From Rhizobium sp. CF080 (GTDB taxonomy: Bacteria; Pseudomonadota; Alphaproteobacteria; Rhizobiales; Rhizobiaceae): a stretch of 64,000 nt of DNA. The notes beneath the pieces were generated by a model. That model was not told the origin of the DNA and searched no databases. It worked only from the letters and a program-made list of their open reading frames with translations. Of the stretch, positions 1-8,109 are shown one piece after another (positions within the stretch are counted from its first letter, which is position 1; each line of letters starts with the position of its first letter). The stretch is from NCBI RefSeq assembly GCF_000282095.2, contig NZ_AKKC02000004.1:1302001-1366000 (forward strand), in the 5' to 3' direction. The position numbers and the translations under genes were made by a program.

Positions 1-1
1 G

Positions 2-511
2 GATCTTTTGGAGGCGTTCAGGCTCTTGAGTGACACATACCCGGAGGCGCATCTCTATGTCGCGGGTGGCGGTCCATTTAAAACCGCCTATCAACAACTT
101 GCCGCCGACACTGGTTGCGGCGACAAGATCACCTTCGTCGGCGGCGTCGACGAACCCCTTCCCTTCATGAAAGGCGCCGACATTTTCGTCCTGCCATCGC
201 ACGCGGATCCAGCACCGCTTGTCCTCTCCGAGGCGCGAGAGGCGGGCTGCGCGGTCGTCGGGACAAATGTGGATGGGATCCCACAACTGCTGGATTTCGG
301 TAAAGCCGGTCTCATTGTTCCGCCCGGAGATCCAAAGGCATTGGCTGAGGTCCTTGGCACTTTATTAGGCGATCGCGGGCAACTGAGACATTGGCGAGAA
401 AGAAGTCAGTCGAACATCGGTCGTCTTACGATTGAACGCGTCGCCGCCGAGACCGAGGACGTCTACTATTCCGCACTTGGGCAACCGTCAAAATCTGCCA
501 CCATCGCCTAG
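2..511 (+). CDS. Glycosyltransferase family 4, C-terminal part (5' truncated by window edge)
   Basis: The frame is open from the window edge, so only about 169 C-terminal residues are seen and the true start lies outside; the TTG at position 8 is not a convincing start. The fragment matches the donor-binding Rossmann half of GT4 glycosyltransferases: VAGGGP near its start, ITFVG, the ADIFVLPS strand, a SEAREAG stretch where the family carries its EX7E acidic motif, then GIPQLL and a GLIVPPGDP loop before the C-terminal helices. Such enzymes transfer sugars from nucleotide donors during polysaccharide or glycolipid assembly at the cytoplasmic membrane. A SyrA-like exopolysaccharide regulator and a sugar-type methyltransferase follow within 3 kb, which fits the end of a surface polysaccharide region. 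The acceptor cannot be read from this fragment. Confidence 0.8.
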   Translation, partial: DLLEAFRLLSDTYPEAHLYVAGGGPFKTAYQQLAADTGCGDKITFVGGVDEPLPFMKGADIFVLPSHADPAPLVLSEAREAGCAVVGTNVDGIPQLLDFGKAGLIVPPGDPKALAEVLGTLLGDRGQLRHWRERSQSNIGRLTIERVAAETEDVYYSALGQPSKSATIA

Positions 512-561
512 CGCTCGTGCGTCCAAGAGCCGGTTCCCAGGCCTGCTGGATAACAATCACC

Positions 562-1293
562 TCAAATTCGGCCCAGGCGGCGCTTGAGATAAGAGTTCTC
601 ATGAGGATCGGCATAGTGAAACAATGCGGTCGCGCGCACCTCGCCCTTATCGACCGGTTCATTGGTGTGAATGCTTCGGTATCCCCAGAAAAAATAGAGG
701 CTGCCCGGGACGAGAGCCACGCGTTTCACGGCGCCGATCTTCTGCATCCGCGACTTCAGAAACCGTTGGGTCAGATGGTTGTCGATAATGGCCTTGTCGA
801 TAAGATTGAGGACATAATTGGAGCGGATCCCGCGGGTATTGGGAATGATGAGGAAGTCACCACGTTGGCCGACAGTGGGAATTTCGATCGGGATAAGGGC
901 CGTGATTGCATAGGAGTCGTAGTGGAATAAAAATGAATGCTCCGAAGCGGTCTCCCCCGTCAAACAGCGCAGGATCTGATGGAATTTGATCTCGGGCGCC
1001 GGCCTTCCACAACCAAATGAATATAAACGCGAAAACAACGACTTGAAGGCGGCCAGGTTGGCTAGGTCGTCCAAGCCCGAACCCGCCAATGCATCGCGGT
1101 TCAATGAAATTGTCTGATTTCCACCGGAAGCAAGCGCCAATGCCACAAACTCGCGCAGGCGGCGAAGGTCCTCCTCCAGGAGGAATGATGACATGCAGTA
1201 TATTCCGTCGCCATCGATGCGGCGCGCTATCGCGCAAACCTCGTCGTCAGATATCGCCGCCAACTTGGACATTGCGTTGGCAAGAAAAGACAT
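562..1293 (-). CDS. Fe(II)/2-oxoglutarate oxygenase-like protein
   Basis: A 243-residue protein. The ATG is preceded by GGAGG at 6 nt, which supports the start. I see a plausible jelly-roll oxygenase facial triad: H124-Y-D126 (HxD) after a hydrophobic strand, the distal H209 in the segment YRSIHTNEP, and R220 eleven residues on, the usual place for the 2-oxoglutarate carboxylate ligand. The strand RGDFLIIPN and the loop VPGSLYFFWG fit the double-stranded beta-helix fold. In the family these enzymes hydroxylate small molecules or lipids. It is encoded against the flanking glycosyltransferase and beside a SyrA-like gene, so modification of a polysaccharide or lipid precursor is possible but is inference. 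No signal peptide is seen. The family call rests on motif spacing only. Confidence 0.55.
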   Translation of the reverse strand: MSFLANAMSKLAAISDDEVCAIARRIDGDGIYCMSSFLLEEDLRRLREFVALALASGGNQTISLNRDALAGSGLDDLANLAAFKSLFSRLYSFGCGRPAPEIKFHQILRCLTGETASEHSFLFHYDSYAITALIPIEIPTVGQRGDFLIIPNTRGIRSNYVLNLIDKAIIDNHLTQRFLKSRMQKIGAVKRVALVPGSLYFFWGYRSIHTNEPVDKGEVRATALFHYADPHENSYLKRRLGRI

Positions 1294-1415
1294 GGCGGGC
1301 CTCCGAACCGTGAGCTTGGAACCCTCACGCTTATTCTGTTAAAATCACATGCTGCTTCGATTGTGTCTGGCTCACGGAATATGGTCTCTTCTCCTTTCGG
1401 CCGGCCGAATGATAC

Positions 1416-1640
1416 CTATCCGCGACGCCTCCTGCTCTCTGACCAAACCATATAAAGTATCCCCGCAAAGTAACCTATCTGGAGCAGGACAAAACAACTG
1501 AGTGTGAGCAGCAAAGCCCTTAGGCCATCGTCCAGCGTTATGTAAGTGGCAATCCCGAATACGGCTGCGACAACGATCGTCTGCAGGAATGCGGCCGGCG
1601 CGGACATCAGCTTCATCCAGCGTTTCAAGGCGGTCAACAT
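1416..1640 (-). CDS. SyrA/ExoX-type small exopolysaccharide regulator, inner membrane
   Basis: A 74-residue protein starting at an ATG preceded by AAGGA at 7 nt. It has two predicted membrane helices (about residues 15-35 and 42-63) and a basic C-terminus ending in SRRRRG. The size, the two-helix layout and the second helix (LLLTLSCFVLLQIGYFAGIL followed by a Trp-Ser segment) resemble the rhizobial exopolysaccharide production repressor family that includes SyrA and ExoX. Members modulate exopolysaccharide synthesis from the inner membrane, acting through EPS enzymes or signalling rather than binding DNA. The neighbouring glycosyltransferase remnant and TylF-type methyltransferase agree with an EPS setting. 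Whether it raises or lowers EPS cannot be read from the sequence. A longer overlapping frame (1372-1884) on the same strand has no family-like features. Confidence 0.65.
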   Translation of the reverse strand: MLTALKRWMKLMSAPAAFLQTIVVAAVFGIATYITLDDGLRALLLTLSCFVLLQIGYFAGILYMVWSESRRRRG

Positions 1641-2114
1641 TTGTCCGTCCTTCCGGTCGGTTCCCGCCCGCCCCTATGGCTCCAAACACCTGCAGCGCGA
1701 ATTTTGACTTTCCATAACGAAAGCCTCGCTGGGAGCCCGGAAATCCAACAACAACTTGTCCTGTCAGGGAAGTAAGTCTTTGGCGGTATGGCGCTACATC
1801 GAAATGGGTAAAGTTCGGCAGTCCAAGCCGGAGAACCGTACGACCTTTGGTGCACGATCCTCCCTCACGAGAGCAATAGGACACGCTTGGATGAGATGTT
1901 CTAATGAGAGAGCCAGGTCCGCTTCACCGGCAGGCAGCAACGGTGGATGCGATAAGAGTTAGTCGCACTTCGTTTCTGCGGATGTGAGGGAAAGTTTGCG
2001 CGATCAAGCTGGGTCGTCACGCTGGCTGCGGGTTCTCAATTATCCTTCGATTGCAGGACATGATAATAATTTTGGCTTGAAGTATGTATTGAAATAGAGA
2101 GAGGGAAAGAAGAG
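1641..2114. other. Intergenic region before the methyltransferase gene
   Basis: About 470 bases between the divergent SyrA-like gene and the methyltransferase. No convincing gene on either strand. The last ~80 bases (2035-2105) are clearly more AT-rich than the surroundings and probably carry the promoter of the methyltransferase gene; a purine-rich stretch GAGAGAGGGAAAGAAGAG ends immediately before its ATG and supplies the ribosome binding site. Confidence 0.4.
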
Positions 2115-2891
2115 ATGGACAATTTTTTTATTGCATCTGATTTCGATTGGGAAGTAAAACGCGCGTCCCATCTCGACAGAGCTTTGAACATTGTCACGCG
2201 GCGCTTCGGGATCAACTCAGACACTGCCAATTTTTTCGACAACATCATCCATAAAGTCACGGGATTGAGATTTTCGTCCGTGCGCTCGGGGATCTCCACG
2301 AATGTGGAGCAGCGGATGAATATGTATCATCTTGTGGCGCAGACCATCGCGTATGATGTTCCCGGCGACCTAGTTGAGGTTGGATGCAATGAAGGCCAAT
2401 CTTCCGTATTGATTGCGAAGGTGCTCAAAAGCCTGAAATCCGACAAAAGATTGCATGTCTACGACAGCTTTGAAGGGCTCCCTCCCGCGCGGGCGGAAGA
2501 CGGTCAGTCGTACAAAGCAGGTGATTTGAAAACGTCTCAAGACGTCCTCTTAAGGAATTTTGCTACCCATGGCCTGGAAAACCCTGTGATCCACAAGGGG
2601 TGGTTTCAAGACACTTTGAAGCAAAGTCTGCCCGAGAGGATCTCATTCGCCTATCTGGACGGGGATTTTTATGACTCGATCATGGTCAGCTTACGATATG
2701 TCTATCCCAAGCTTTCGAGAGGTGCTGTGTGCCTGATTGACGACTATTGTGACGTCGAAATCAATCCCAGCGGATGGAACAATCTCCCAGGGGTAAAGAA
2801 GGCCTGCGATGACTTCATGTCCGACAAGCCCGAGGAAATTTGCTATATCTATTCGGGTACCTTCAGCCATGCTTTTTTCAGGAAGCTCTAG
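2115..2891 (+). CDS. TylF/MycF-family O-methyltransferase
   Basis: A 258-residue class I SAM-dependent methyltransferase. The N-terminal ~85 residues are a lid; then comes the SAM loop DLVEVGCNEGQSS (motif I, roughly residues 89-101), the acidic strand LHVYDSFEGLPP, and the metal-binding stretch FAYLDGDFYDS followed by CLIDDYCD near residues 210-217, typical of the TylF/MycF group, which use Mg2+ and the paired acidic residues for catechol-like or sugar hydroxyls. Known members methylate sugars on macrolides or on surface glycans. Gene position after a glycosyltransferase fragment suggests methylation of a polysaccharide sugar here; the substrate is inferred. The start is an ATG with a strong purine-rich ribosome binding site. 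Composition is more AT-rich than the downstream operons, hinting at different ancestry. Confidence 0.85.
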   Translation: MDNFFIASDFDWEVKRASHLDRALNIVTRRFGINSDTANFFDNIIHKVTGLRFSSVRSGISTNVEQRMNMYHLVAQTIAYDVPGDLVEVGCNEGQSSVLIAKVLKSLKSDKRLHVYDSFEGLPPARAEDGQSYKAGDLKTSQDVLLRNFATHGLENPVIHKGWFQDTLKQSLPERISFAYLDGDFYDSIMVSLRYVYPKLSRGAVCLIDDYCDVEINPSGWNNLPGVKKACDDFMSDKPEEICYIYSGTFSHAFFRKL

Positions 2892-3168
2892 GCGATCCAC
2901 GCAAGTCGAACACGGCGCCCGATATTATCATCAGCCTCGGAAAGATTCTCAGCGCCTTCCTCAATTCAGTCAAATCGCATTTCTGATAGTTGTCGAACTG
3001 CATTGATCTGCTGATCCCGAACGCGGGCTGCCAGGCCCCAGGCGAACGCGAACTTGCAGAGATCGCCATGCACGTCCGCTCCACTCTGAAACATCTCGAT
3101 CCCGATCATTTGCGCGTTCCAGGCCGCAATCCTCCGGGACAAACGCACGTTCTCAAGCTCCTGGTCGA
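2892..3168. other. Non-coding or eroded stretch before the regulator
   Basis: About 280 bases between the methyltransferase stop and the TTGAC repeats. On the minus strand a frame is open from about 3180 to 2966 and reads like soluble protein (for example FAWGLAARVRD), with another frame following towards 2878. Neither has a ribosome binding site or a recognisable family. It may be the tail of a decayed gene. Confidence 0.25.
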
Positions 3169-3201
3169 TTGACGCTGTTTTGACGCTGCTTTGACTGTGA
3201 C
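3169..3201 (+). promoter_or_regulatory. SARP-type operator: three TTGAC heptamers at 11-bp spacing
   Basis: TTGACGC starts at 3169, TTGACGC at 3180 and TTGACTG at 3191, so three heptamers sit exactly 11 bp (one helical turn) apart, ending 38 bp before the regulator ATG at 3240. Direct heptamer repeats with 4-bp spacers are the known operator geometry of SARP and related OmpR-fold activators. The adjacent gene encodes such a protein, which suggests autoregulation (inference). Confidence 0.6.
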
Positions 3202-3239
3202 ACGCTAGGCAACGCTTCAGTCTACAGGGATCAATTCTT

Positions 3240-5186
3240 ATGCTTCATGTCATTGATGGCCATCGCGGTCTATCTGGTAACTTTGCAGGTAGACCTGTCG
3301 TGCTATTGTCAACGGCGACGCATGTGTCAGACTGCCGGTCGGACGGAAAGATCGGGTTCGATGATCTCGAATTCGGCGTAAAGACACCTGGACCGATGAA
3401 TCGCATGGATGAAAATCATGCAGCATTCCGGATGTATATGCTTGGCCCCTTCAGCCTGGTCGATGGCAAGGGAAAGTCTGTTGCGCCCAGATCCCAGAAA
3501 GCCCAGGCGATCCTCGCCATGCTCGCTCTCTCGGCGCGAGGGTCACGCTCGCGCGTCTGGCTGCGAGACAAATTGTGGAGCGATCGGTCGGAGGATCAGG
3601 CGGCTGCGAGCCTGAGACAGGCCCTTCTGGACATTCACAAAGCGCTCGGCTCGCACCGCGGTCTGATTATCGCGGACAAGAATACGGTGTGGCTGAATAT
3701 GGATCGTGTCGTGCTCGACACAGACGAGGTGCTGCGAACCGAGCGCGCAGCCGATATGATCACCGACGAATTGCTGGAAGGCATCGATATCCGGGATCCG
3801 GAATTTGAGGATTGGCTGACGGTCGAAAGGCAGAACTGGTACCGGCGTCTTGAGGACGGACGTGTCGAGGATGTCTTTGAACCACGCCAGCAACCCCGCC
3901 GAGATATCGAGAGGCACTCCGCACTTTTGCCGGTAACCGGCGTCGGCGAGCAGCTTCCGTCAAATATTCCTCCTGTTGCGGCTGGAACAGAGGCAGACAA
4001 ACCCCCTTCGCCCGACAACCTCCAATGGACCATCACTTTACGTCCGCCCATTGTTGTCGGTGCCGGTGACGGCGGCCAGATCGCTGCGTTGCAGTATCAA
4101 AACTTGCTTGCGAAAGCTATTTTCGATGGCCTTGGTCTTGGCGTTACCGATCTGTTCCTCGATCCGAATTCCGGTCAGCCGGATGGAAAGATGGGACTTC
4201 CTCTCTGCCTTCAGCTGCGGCTGACATTCGATGGCAGCATGGTGCTTGTAGAGCTTGCGATCAAGCACCTTCTCGACAACCGAATCATGTGGCTCGGCAG
4301 TCGTATCGTCGGACGAACGCAGATTGAGCGGGCGGAATTCGGGGTTGCAGCGGCCCTGATCAGCCAGACTGTGGACCAGTTGTCATTATTTCAGGAAATC
4401 AACGCAGGCAATGGCCGGATGACCAGGGACGGCCTCTACATCGATGCGGTCAATTCGATCTTCCGGCTGTCGAGAAACGATCTTGAAGCAGCAGAAAGGC
4501 GCCTGAAGGAGGAGATTGAGTATCAGCCGCGGCCTTCAGCTTTCGCTTGGCTCTCCTTCATCCGCACCTTCCAGGTCGGGCAGCGCTTTACCGCACTGGA
4601 TACGCCTCTGATCGACGAGGCCGAAGCCTATGCGCGCAAAGCTCTGGAACTCGATCCGAACAATTCCGTCTCGCTTGCACTCGTGGGGCACGTCCATTCG
4701 TTTCTGTTCAGAGAGTATGATTATGCGGCCGGCCTTTTTGAAAAGTCGATCCGGCTGAACTCCGCCTCACCCCTCGGGTGGGATCTCTATGCCATACTGC
4801 ATTGCTTTGCAGGCCAGCCTGAGAAGGCCAGCGCCATGGCGCGATGGGTCCAGGATCTGAGCGTCTATAGCGCCCATAAATACTATTTCGATACGACCAA
4901 ATCGATCAGCGCCAGCTTGGCCGGTGACCATAGCGGGGCGATCGAGGCTGGCGAGGATGCACTGCGCGCTCGGCCGAATTTCAATAGTCTTTTGCGATAT
5001 TTAGCCTCCAGTCATGCGCATGCGGGCAATCTTGATGCTGCGCGCCATTACCTGGAGCGGCTAGATACGGTCGAAAACGGTTTCTCAATAACGGCGTTCC
5101 GGGACAGCGGGTATCCGTTGCTGAGCACGGGCGGCGGCAAGATGCTGATCGACGGTCTGATCAAGGCGGGTGCCCGAACCCGCTGA
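3240..5186 (+). CDS. SARP-like transcriptional regulator with winged-helix and TPR domains
   Basis: A 648-residue soluble protein. Residues ~63-160 form an OmpR/PhoB-type winged helix of the SARP kind: YMLGPFSLVDGKG, SQKAQAILAMLALS, a helix RVWLRDKLWSDRSEDQAAAS and SLRQALLDIHKALG. The C-terminal half (about residues 400-640) is helical and TPR-like, with the repeat core EAYARKALELDPNNSVSLA followed by further helix pairs. The middle has no clear match. Such proteins bind direct repeats and use their TPR part to sense or oligomerise. Three TTGAC repeats lie directly upstream. The ATG at 3240 has AGGGA at 9 nt; ATGs at 3396 and 3405 are alternatives that would begin just before the conserved domain. 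The PAP2-like gene follows with a 37-bp gap, the subtilase after it, so it is probably the regulator of this island. Confidence 0.8.
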   Translation: MLHVIDGHRGLSGNFAGRPVVLLSTATHVSDCRSDGKIGFDDLEFGVKTPGPMNRMDENHAAFRMYMLGPFSLVDGKGKSVAPRSQKAQAILAMLALSARGSRSRVWLRDKLWSDRSEDQAAASLRQALLDIHKALGSHRGLIIADKNTVWLNMDRVVLDTDEVLRTERAADMITDELLEGIDIRDPEFEDWLTVERQNWYRRLEDGRVEDVFEPRQQPRRDIERHSALLPVTGVGEQLPSNIPPVAAGTEADKPPSPDNLQWTITLRPPIVVGAGDGGQIAALQYQNLLAKAIFDGLGLGVTDLFLDPNSGQPDGKMGLPLCLQLRLTFDGSMVLVELAIKHLLDNRIMWLGSRIVGRTQIERAEFGVAAALISQTVDQLSLFQEINAGNGRMTRDGLYIDAVNSIFRLSRNDLEAAERRLKEEIEYQPRPSAFAWLSFIRTFQVGQRFTALDTPLIDEAEAYARKALELDPNNSVSLALVGHVHSFLFREYDYAAGLFEKSIRLNSASPLGWDLYAILHCFAGQPEKASAMARWVQDLSVYSAHKYYFDTTKSISASLAGDHSGAIEAGEDALRARPNFNSLLRYLASSHAHAGNLDAARHYLERLDTVENGFSITAFRDSGYPLLSTGGGKMLIDGLIKAGARTR

Positions 5187-5223
5187 CGTCGAGACAATCA
5201 TAGCGCACATCAGGAGGCTGGGT

Positions 5224-6237
5224 ATGGCAGGAGAACTGAACGTCCTTACACCATCAAGAGTTGCGCATTTCTTAAATTTTTATCAATTCAAGGTGGAGCC
5301 GGATGCGGTACTACCCTGCGAGCCGAGGTCTACTGAGCCGCCGGCCGATCCCCCACCCGTCGCGCCGACACCCTTGCCTGAGGAACCTGCGCCCGCCGGG
5401 GATGTTCCGGCAATGGGCGAGAATCCGCCAGTGATGATGGTGGCAATGGCCGCCGCCGCGGTCCTTGGTGTAGCGAACAAGTCGGTGCTCAACAAAGCGG
5501 CGCTCAACAAGAACAAAAACAAAAACAAGAATAAAAACAAGAACAAGTCGACCATGGACGGCGCAAGCCTTGGCGTGTCGCAACTTATACCAGCGTTCGA
5601 ACTCCGCCGGTTGCACCAGCAGCCGTCGCGGAACGCGTTTACCGCTGCGCGCCGCTTTACCTGGGAAATGCTCGACATTCAACCGCCTCCCGGTCCGGAT
5701 TATACCCGCCTTGAAACCGAGGTCATGCTTTCAATGCAGCGGCGTGACCGCGAACGGGCACGACGGTTGCCGGACATTCAGGCCGAGGCGACCACGTCCG
5801 TCTCAGAATTTACGCGCGCTCTTCACATCGAGGATCTTGGTGGATTCGAGCAGACCGAGGGGCTGTTTCAGGCCATCTTGACGGCATGCGAGTATGTGGG
5901 GCTAATCTACAAGAGCCAGTTCAACAGGTTGCGCCCGCACCAATTCGAACCGTTGCTGCGACCGCTTCTTCCGGTGCCTGTGCACGAATCCTATCCCAGT
6001 AACCATTCATTCCAGTGCTTTTCGATCGCGTTTGCCTTTTCAACGATACTGCCTGAGCATCCGGTAACCGACGAACTTGCACGGATCGCCCAAAACGTCG
6101 CGGAAAATCGCGAATGGGCGGGACTGCACTACCCGAGCGATACGCAAGCTGGACGTGATCTTGCCCGGCGTTTTGCGCCATATCTGCATGACGCTTTCGG
6201 GCCGCTCTTCCAGACCGTCCATGACGAGTGGACCTGA
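5224..6237 (+). CDS. PAP2/vanadium-haloperoxidase-like protein with an Asn-Lys repeat
   Basis: A 337-residue protein. The ATG at 5224 has AGGAGG at 6 nt and is preferred over an upstream GTG at 5170 that would overlap the regulator. The C-terminal third carries the complete PAP2/vanadium haloperoxidase signature: K230-x6-R237-P238, then P258-S-N-H261 (usually PSGH), then N295-R296-x5-H302-x3-D306 (usually SR-x5-H-x3-D). All phosphate or vanadate ligands and the acid-base His are present; Gly and Ser are replaced by Asn in two motifs. Classical PAP2 phosphatases are integral membrane proteins, but this one has only a short hydrophobic stretch (~70-84), so a soluble haloperoxidase-like or phosphatase role is more likely. 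Ahead of the domain are a Pro-rich linker (~32-58) and seven Asn-Lys pairs (95-108). The substrate is unknown. It lies between the SARP-like regulator and the subtilase, probably co-transcribed. Confidence 0.75.
   Translation: MAGELNVLTPSRVAHFLNFYQFKVEPDAVLPCEPRSTEPPADPPPVAPTPLPEEPAPAGDVPAMGENPPVMMVAMAAAAVLGVANKSVLNKAALNKNKNKNKNKNKNKSTMDGASLGVSQLIPAFELRRLHQQPSRNAFTAARRFTWEMLDIQPPPGPDYTRLETEVMLSMQRRDRERARRLPDIQAEATTSVSEFTRALHIEDLGGFEQTEGLFQAILTACEYVGLIYKSQFNRLRPHQFEPLLRPLLPVPVHESYPSNHSFQCFSIAFAFSTILPEHPVTDELARIAQNVAENREWAGLHYPSDTQAGRDLARRFAPYLHDAFGPLFQTVHDEWT
5506..5547 (+). repeat. In-frame hexanucleotide-like repeat encoding (Asn-Lys)7
   Basis: Seven consecutive Asn-Lys codon pairs, AAC or AAT alternating with AAA or AAG, inside the PAP2-like gene. 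The mix of synonymous codons means the repeat is not perfect at DNA level, so either it is old or selection keeps the charged, flexible linker. Copy-number change in units of 6 bp would keep the frame. Confidence 0.85.
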
Positions 6238-6270
6238 TACAGGATCGTTCTTTTTGGAGAAACGGAGATC

Positions 6271-7971
6271 ATGATGTCTGCCGACACGGAAGCATTGCAA
6301 TCCACGCCTATCAGTTACTACTATCTCTGGCACTTGACTGCGTTGGGGGTCATCGACGCGGACTATGGTTCGCCACCGCTCGTCCCGCCGGCGGAGAACG
6401 AGACAGCGGTGTGCGGACGTCCAGGTCCGGAAATCAGTGGAACTATCTGGGACACGATCGCGGCAAGCGGCCCCGTCCGCCCGGCGCGGGTGGCGCTGAT
6501 CGATGTGGGGGTTGCGCCGGATCATCCAAATCTGATAACGCGACTGGACCGCGACGCCTCGATCGATCTGACGACACATCGCTACGGTTCGCGCGTAGCA
6601 GACATTCTAAACACGACGACTTCCTTCGATCGCGAAGAAAAGCATTCCTTCTTTGCGGGGCTCAGTATCGCTGCTCTCGGAAATCTCGGTCTATCCAGTG
6701 ACGACCGCGAATATCTGAATGACATCGTCTCCGAGTATGCGGCCTCTCAAGGCGTTATTCGTCGCTTGTTTCACCCCGAGGCGCTTTTCTCCTCACATGG
6801 CACCTGCTGTGCAGGGCTGATCGTCGGAGAACCGGCGGTCATTCTGGAAGAAGGCGGGACGTCGGCCACACCAGAGAGTGCTTTCTACGACGACAGGGAC
6901 GGCATACCGTTCCCGAGCGCCAACCGAAACGTTCTTCCCTATTTCGGCGTGGACCCATTTTCGCAGCTGATTTCGATCCGGACCTCTTTCGAAGACGACG
7001 TCCAGCAATTCATTGCTGCATTCCTTTACGCCTTTCATATGCAGGCCGACGTTATCGTTCTGCCGCGCGGCCTGCCCGATCCCAAACGCAGCCGCGTCCG
7101 GCCCAAGAACGAACTTAAGGCAGATCTGGAGCTTTGGAAAAACCAGGCAGCGGCCGATCTCTTCGCTCGTATCGCATTGGGGGAATCGGGGCCGGCTGAA
7201 CTGGAGCCCAAGGCGCCGCAAAAAGGTTCCAATCCGGATCGCGCGTGGCACGTGCTCAAGCAACTGATCATCGCCATTAGTCGCCAGATTCCAGTCGTTT
7301 GCGCCGCGGGAAACAGCGGTGAAAGTCAATTGATTTATCCGGCGAGCTTGGCGGCAGCCGACAACGGGATCATCGCCGTGGGCGCGGTAACGGTCGAAGG
7401 CTACCGATCGGGATACAGCAACTATGGTGAGGGCCTCACTGTTGTTTCGCCTGCGGATGACGGCGAGGTCTTCAATCGTCACCAGTTACGCGTCGACCGA
7501 TTGTCTCCTTTTGCCGCGCAGCACGACTACGGGGCGTTTGGAGTGCGGGAGTATCAGCATTCACATTTTTCACTGCTGACGACCGATCTGCCGGGCATAT
7601 TCGGATATGGCCGGGGCGCTGAGCCTTGGTCGGCGATTGTGCCCTTCGGAGACAATCCCGGCGTAGGCGGGGGCTACTATACCGCCTTCGGCGGCACGTC
7701 GGGAGCATCGGCGCTGGCAGGCGGTGTTTGCGCACTGATCCAGCGGGCCCACAAGAGCCGGAATGGGGTCGGCGCCAGATTGTCCGGTCCAGTCGTCAAG
7801 TCTATCCTGCGAGGAGCGTCGCGCCTCGATACGGCGGTAGCTCCGGGAGTACGTGCGTTGACGGCGGATTGCATGAATGCAGAAGGCGAAGATGCTCTTA
7901 ACATGACCTATTTCTTCGGTTCTGGTTTGCCAGACGTTCGTGCGGCCGTCGCTGCCGTATTGGCGCTGTGA
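6271..7971 (+). CDS. S8 family subtilisin-like serine protease
   Basis: A 566-residue protease with the S8 catalytic set in order: D78 in VALIDVGVAPDHPN, H176 in SSHGTCCAGLI, the oxyanion Asn N348 in VVCAAGNSG, and nucleophile S477 in FGGTSGASALAGG. The D-H and H-N spacings are long, with insertions at ~95-170 and ~185-330. I see no signal peptide and no prodomain; the N-terminus goes almost directly to the catalytic core, so it is probably intracellular. That resembles maturation proteases more than secreted digestive subtilases. The ATG at 6271 has GGAG a short way upstream. It follows the PAP2-like gene by 33 bp and probably shares its transcript. Small exported proteins and an E1-like enzyme downstream make processing of a local peptide substrate an attractive but unproven idea. 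Confidence 0.85.
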   Translation: MMSADTEALQSTPISYYYLWHLTALGVIDADYGSPPLVPPAENETAVCGRPGPEISGTIWDTIAASGPVRPARVALIDVGVAPDHPNLITRLDRDASIDLTTHRYGSRVADILNTTTSFDREEKHSFFAGLSIAALGNLGLSSDDREYLNDIVSEYAASQGVIRRLFHPEALFSSHGTCCAGLIVGEPAVILEEGGTSATPESAFYDDRDGIPFPSANRNVLPYFGVDPFSQLISIRTSFEDDVQQFIAAFLYAFHMQADVIVLPRGLPDPKRSRVRPKNELKADLELWKNQAAADLFARIALGESGPAELEPKAPQKGSNPDRAWHVLKQLIIAISRQIPVVCAAGNSGESQLIYPASLAAADNGIIAVGAVTVEGYRSGYSNYGEGLTVVSPADDGEVFNRHQLRVDRLSPFAAQHDYGAFGVREYQHSHFSLLTTDLPGIFGYGRGAEPWSAIVPFGDNPGVGGGYYTAFGGTSGASALAGGVCALIQRAHKSRNGVGARLSGPVVKSILRGASRLDTAVAPGVRALTADCMNAEGEDALNMTYFFGSGLPDVRAAVAAVLAL

Positions 7972-8020
7972 TCCTTTGCTGTCGACTTTCTTGCAGTCGG
8001 ACGGGGCTTTCCAGAGAGCC
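7972..8020. other. Short spacer after the subtilase gene
   Basis: Fifty bases between the subtilase stop and the duplicated promoter-like element. No strong hairpin terminator is visible. Confidence 0.3.
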
Positions 8021-8109
8021 GATTTCGGTTGAGGCATTTTTCACGGAACTTTAACGCGTTGCTGGCGGCCCGATGACGGGCCTGCACGAAGCTCTTCTCA
8101 ACGGAAGAC
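8021..8109 (+). promoter_or_regulatory. Duplicated promoter-like element, copy 1, with 11-bp TTnAC repeats
   Basis: This stretch aligns over its whole length with 10151-10240 (shared blocks GATTTCGGTT, ACGGAA, TTTAACG, GTTGCTGGCGG and GATGACGG), with only 1-2 nt gaps. Inside it, TTGAGGC (8029), TTCACGG (8040) and TTAACGC (8051) are exactly 11 bp apart, the same geometry as the repeats before the SARP-like gene. It is probably an operator/promoter for whatever lies downstream. The first intact gene, the ThiF-like one, is 680 bp away. Confidence 0.5.

Noticed and set aside
1372..1884. 170-codon minus-strand frame overlapping the SyrA-like gene
   Set aside because: No family-like features, low complexity in Arg and Gly, and it is antisense or out of frame to a better-supported small membrane protein.
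2966..3148. 60-codon minus-strand frame reading like soluble protein
   Set aside because: No ribosome binding site or recognised family, and it only follows the open frame of a probable decayed segment. Kept as a note in the gap entry.
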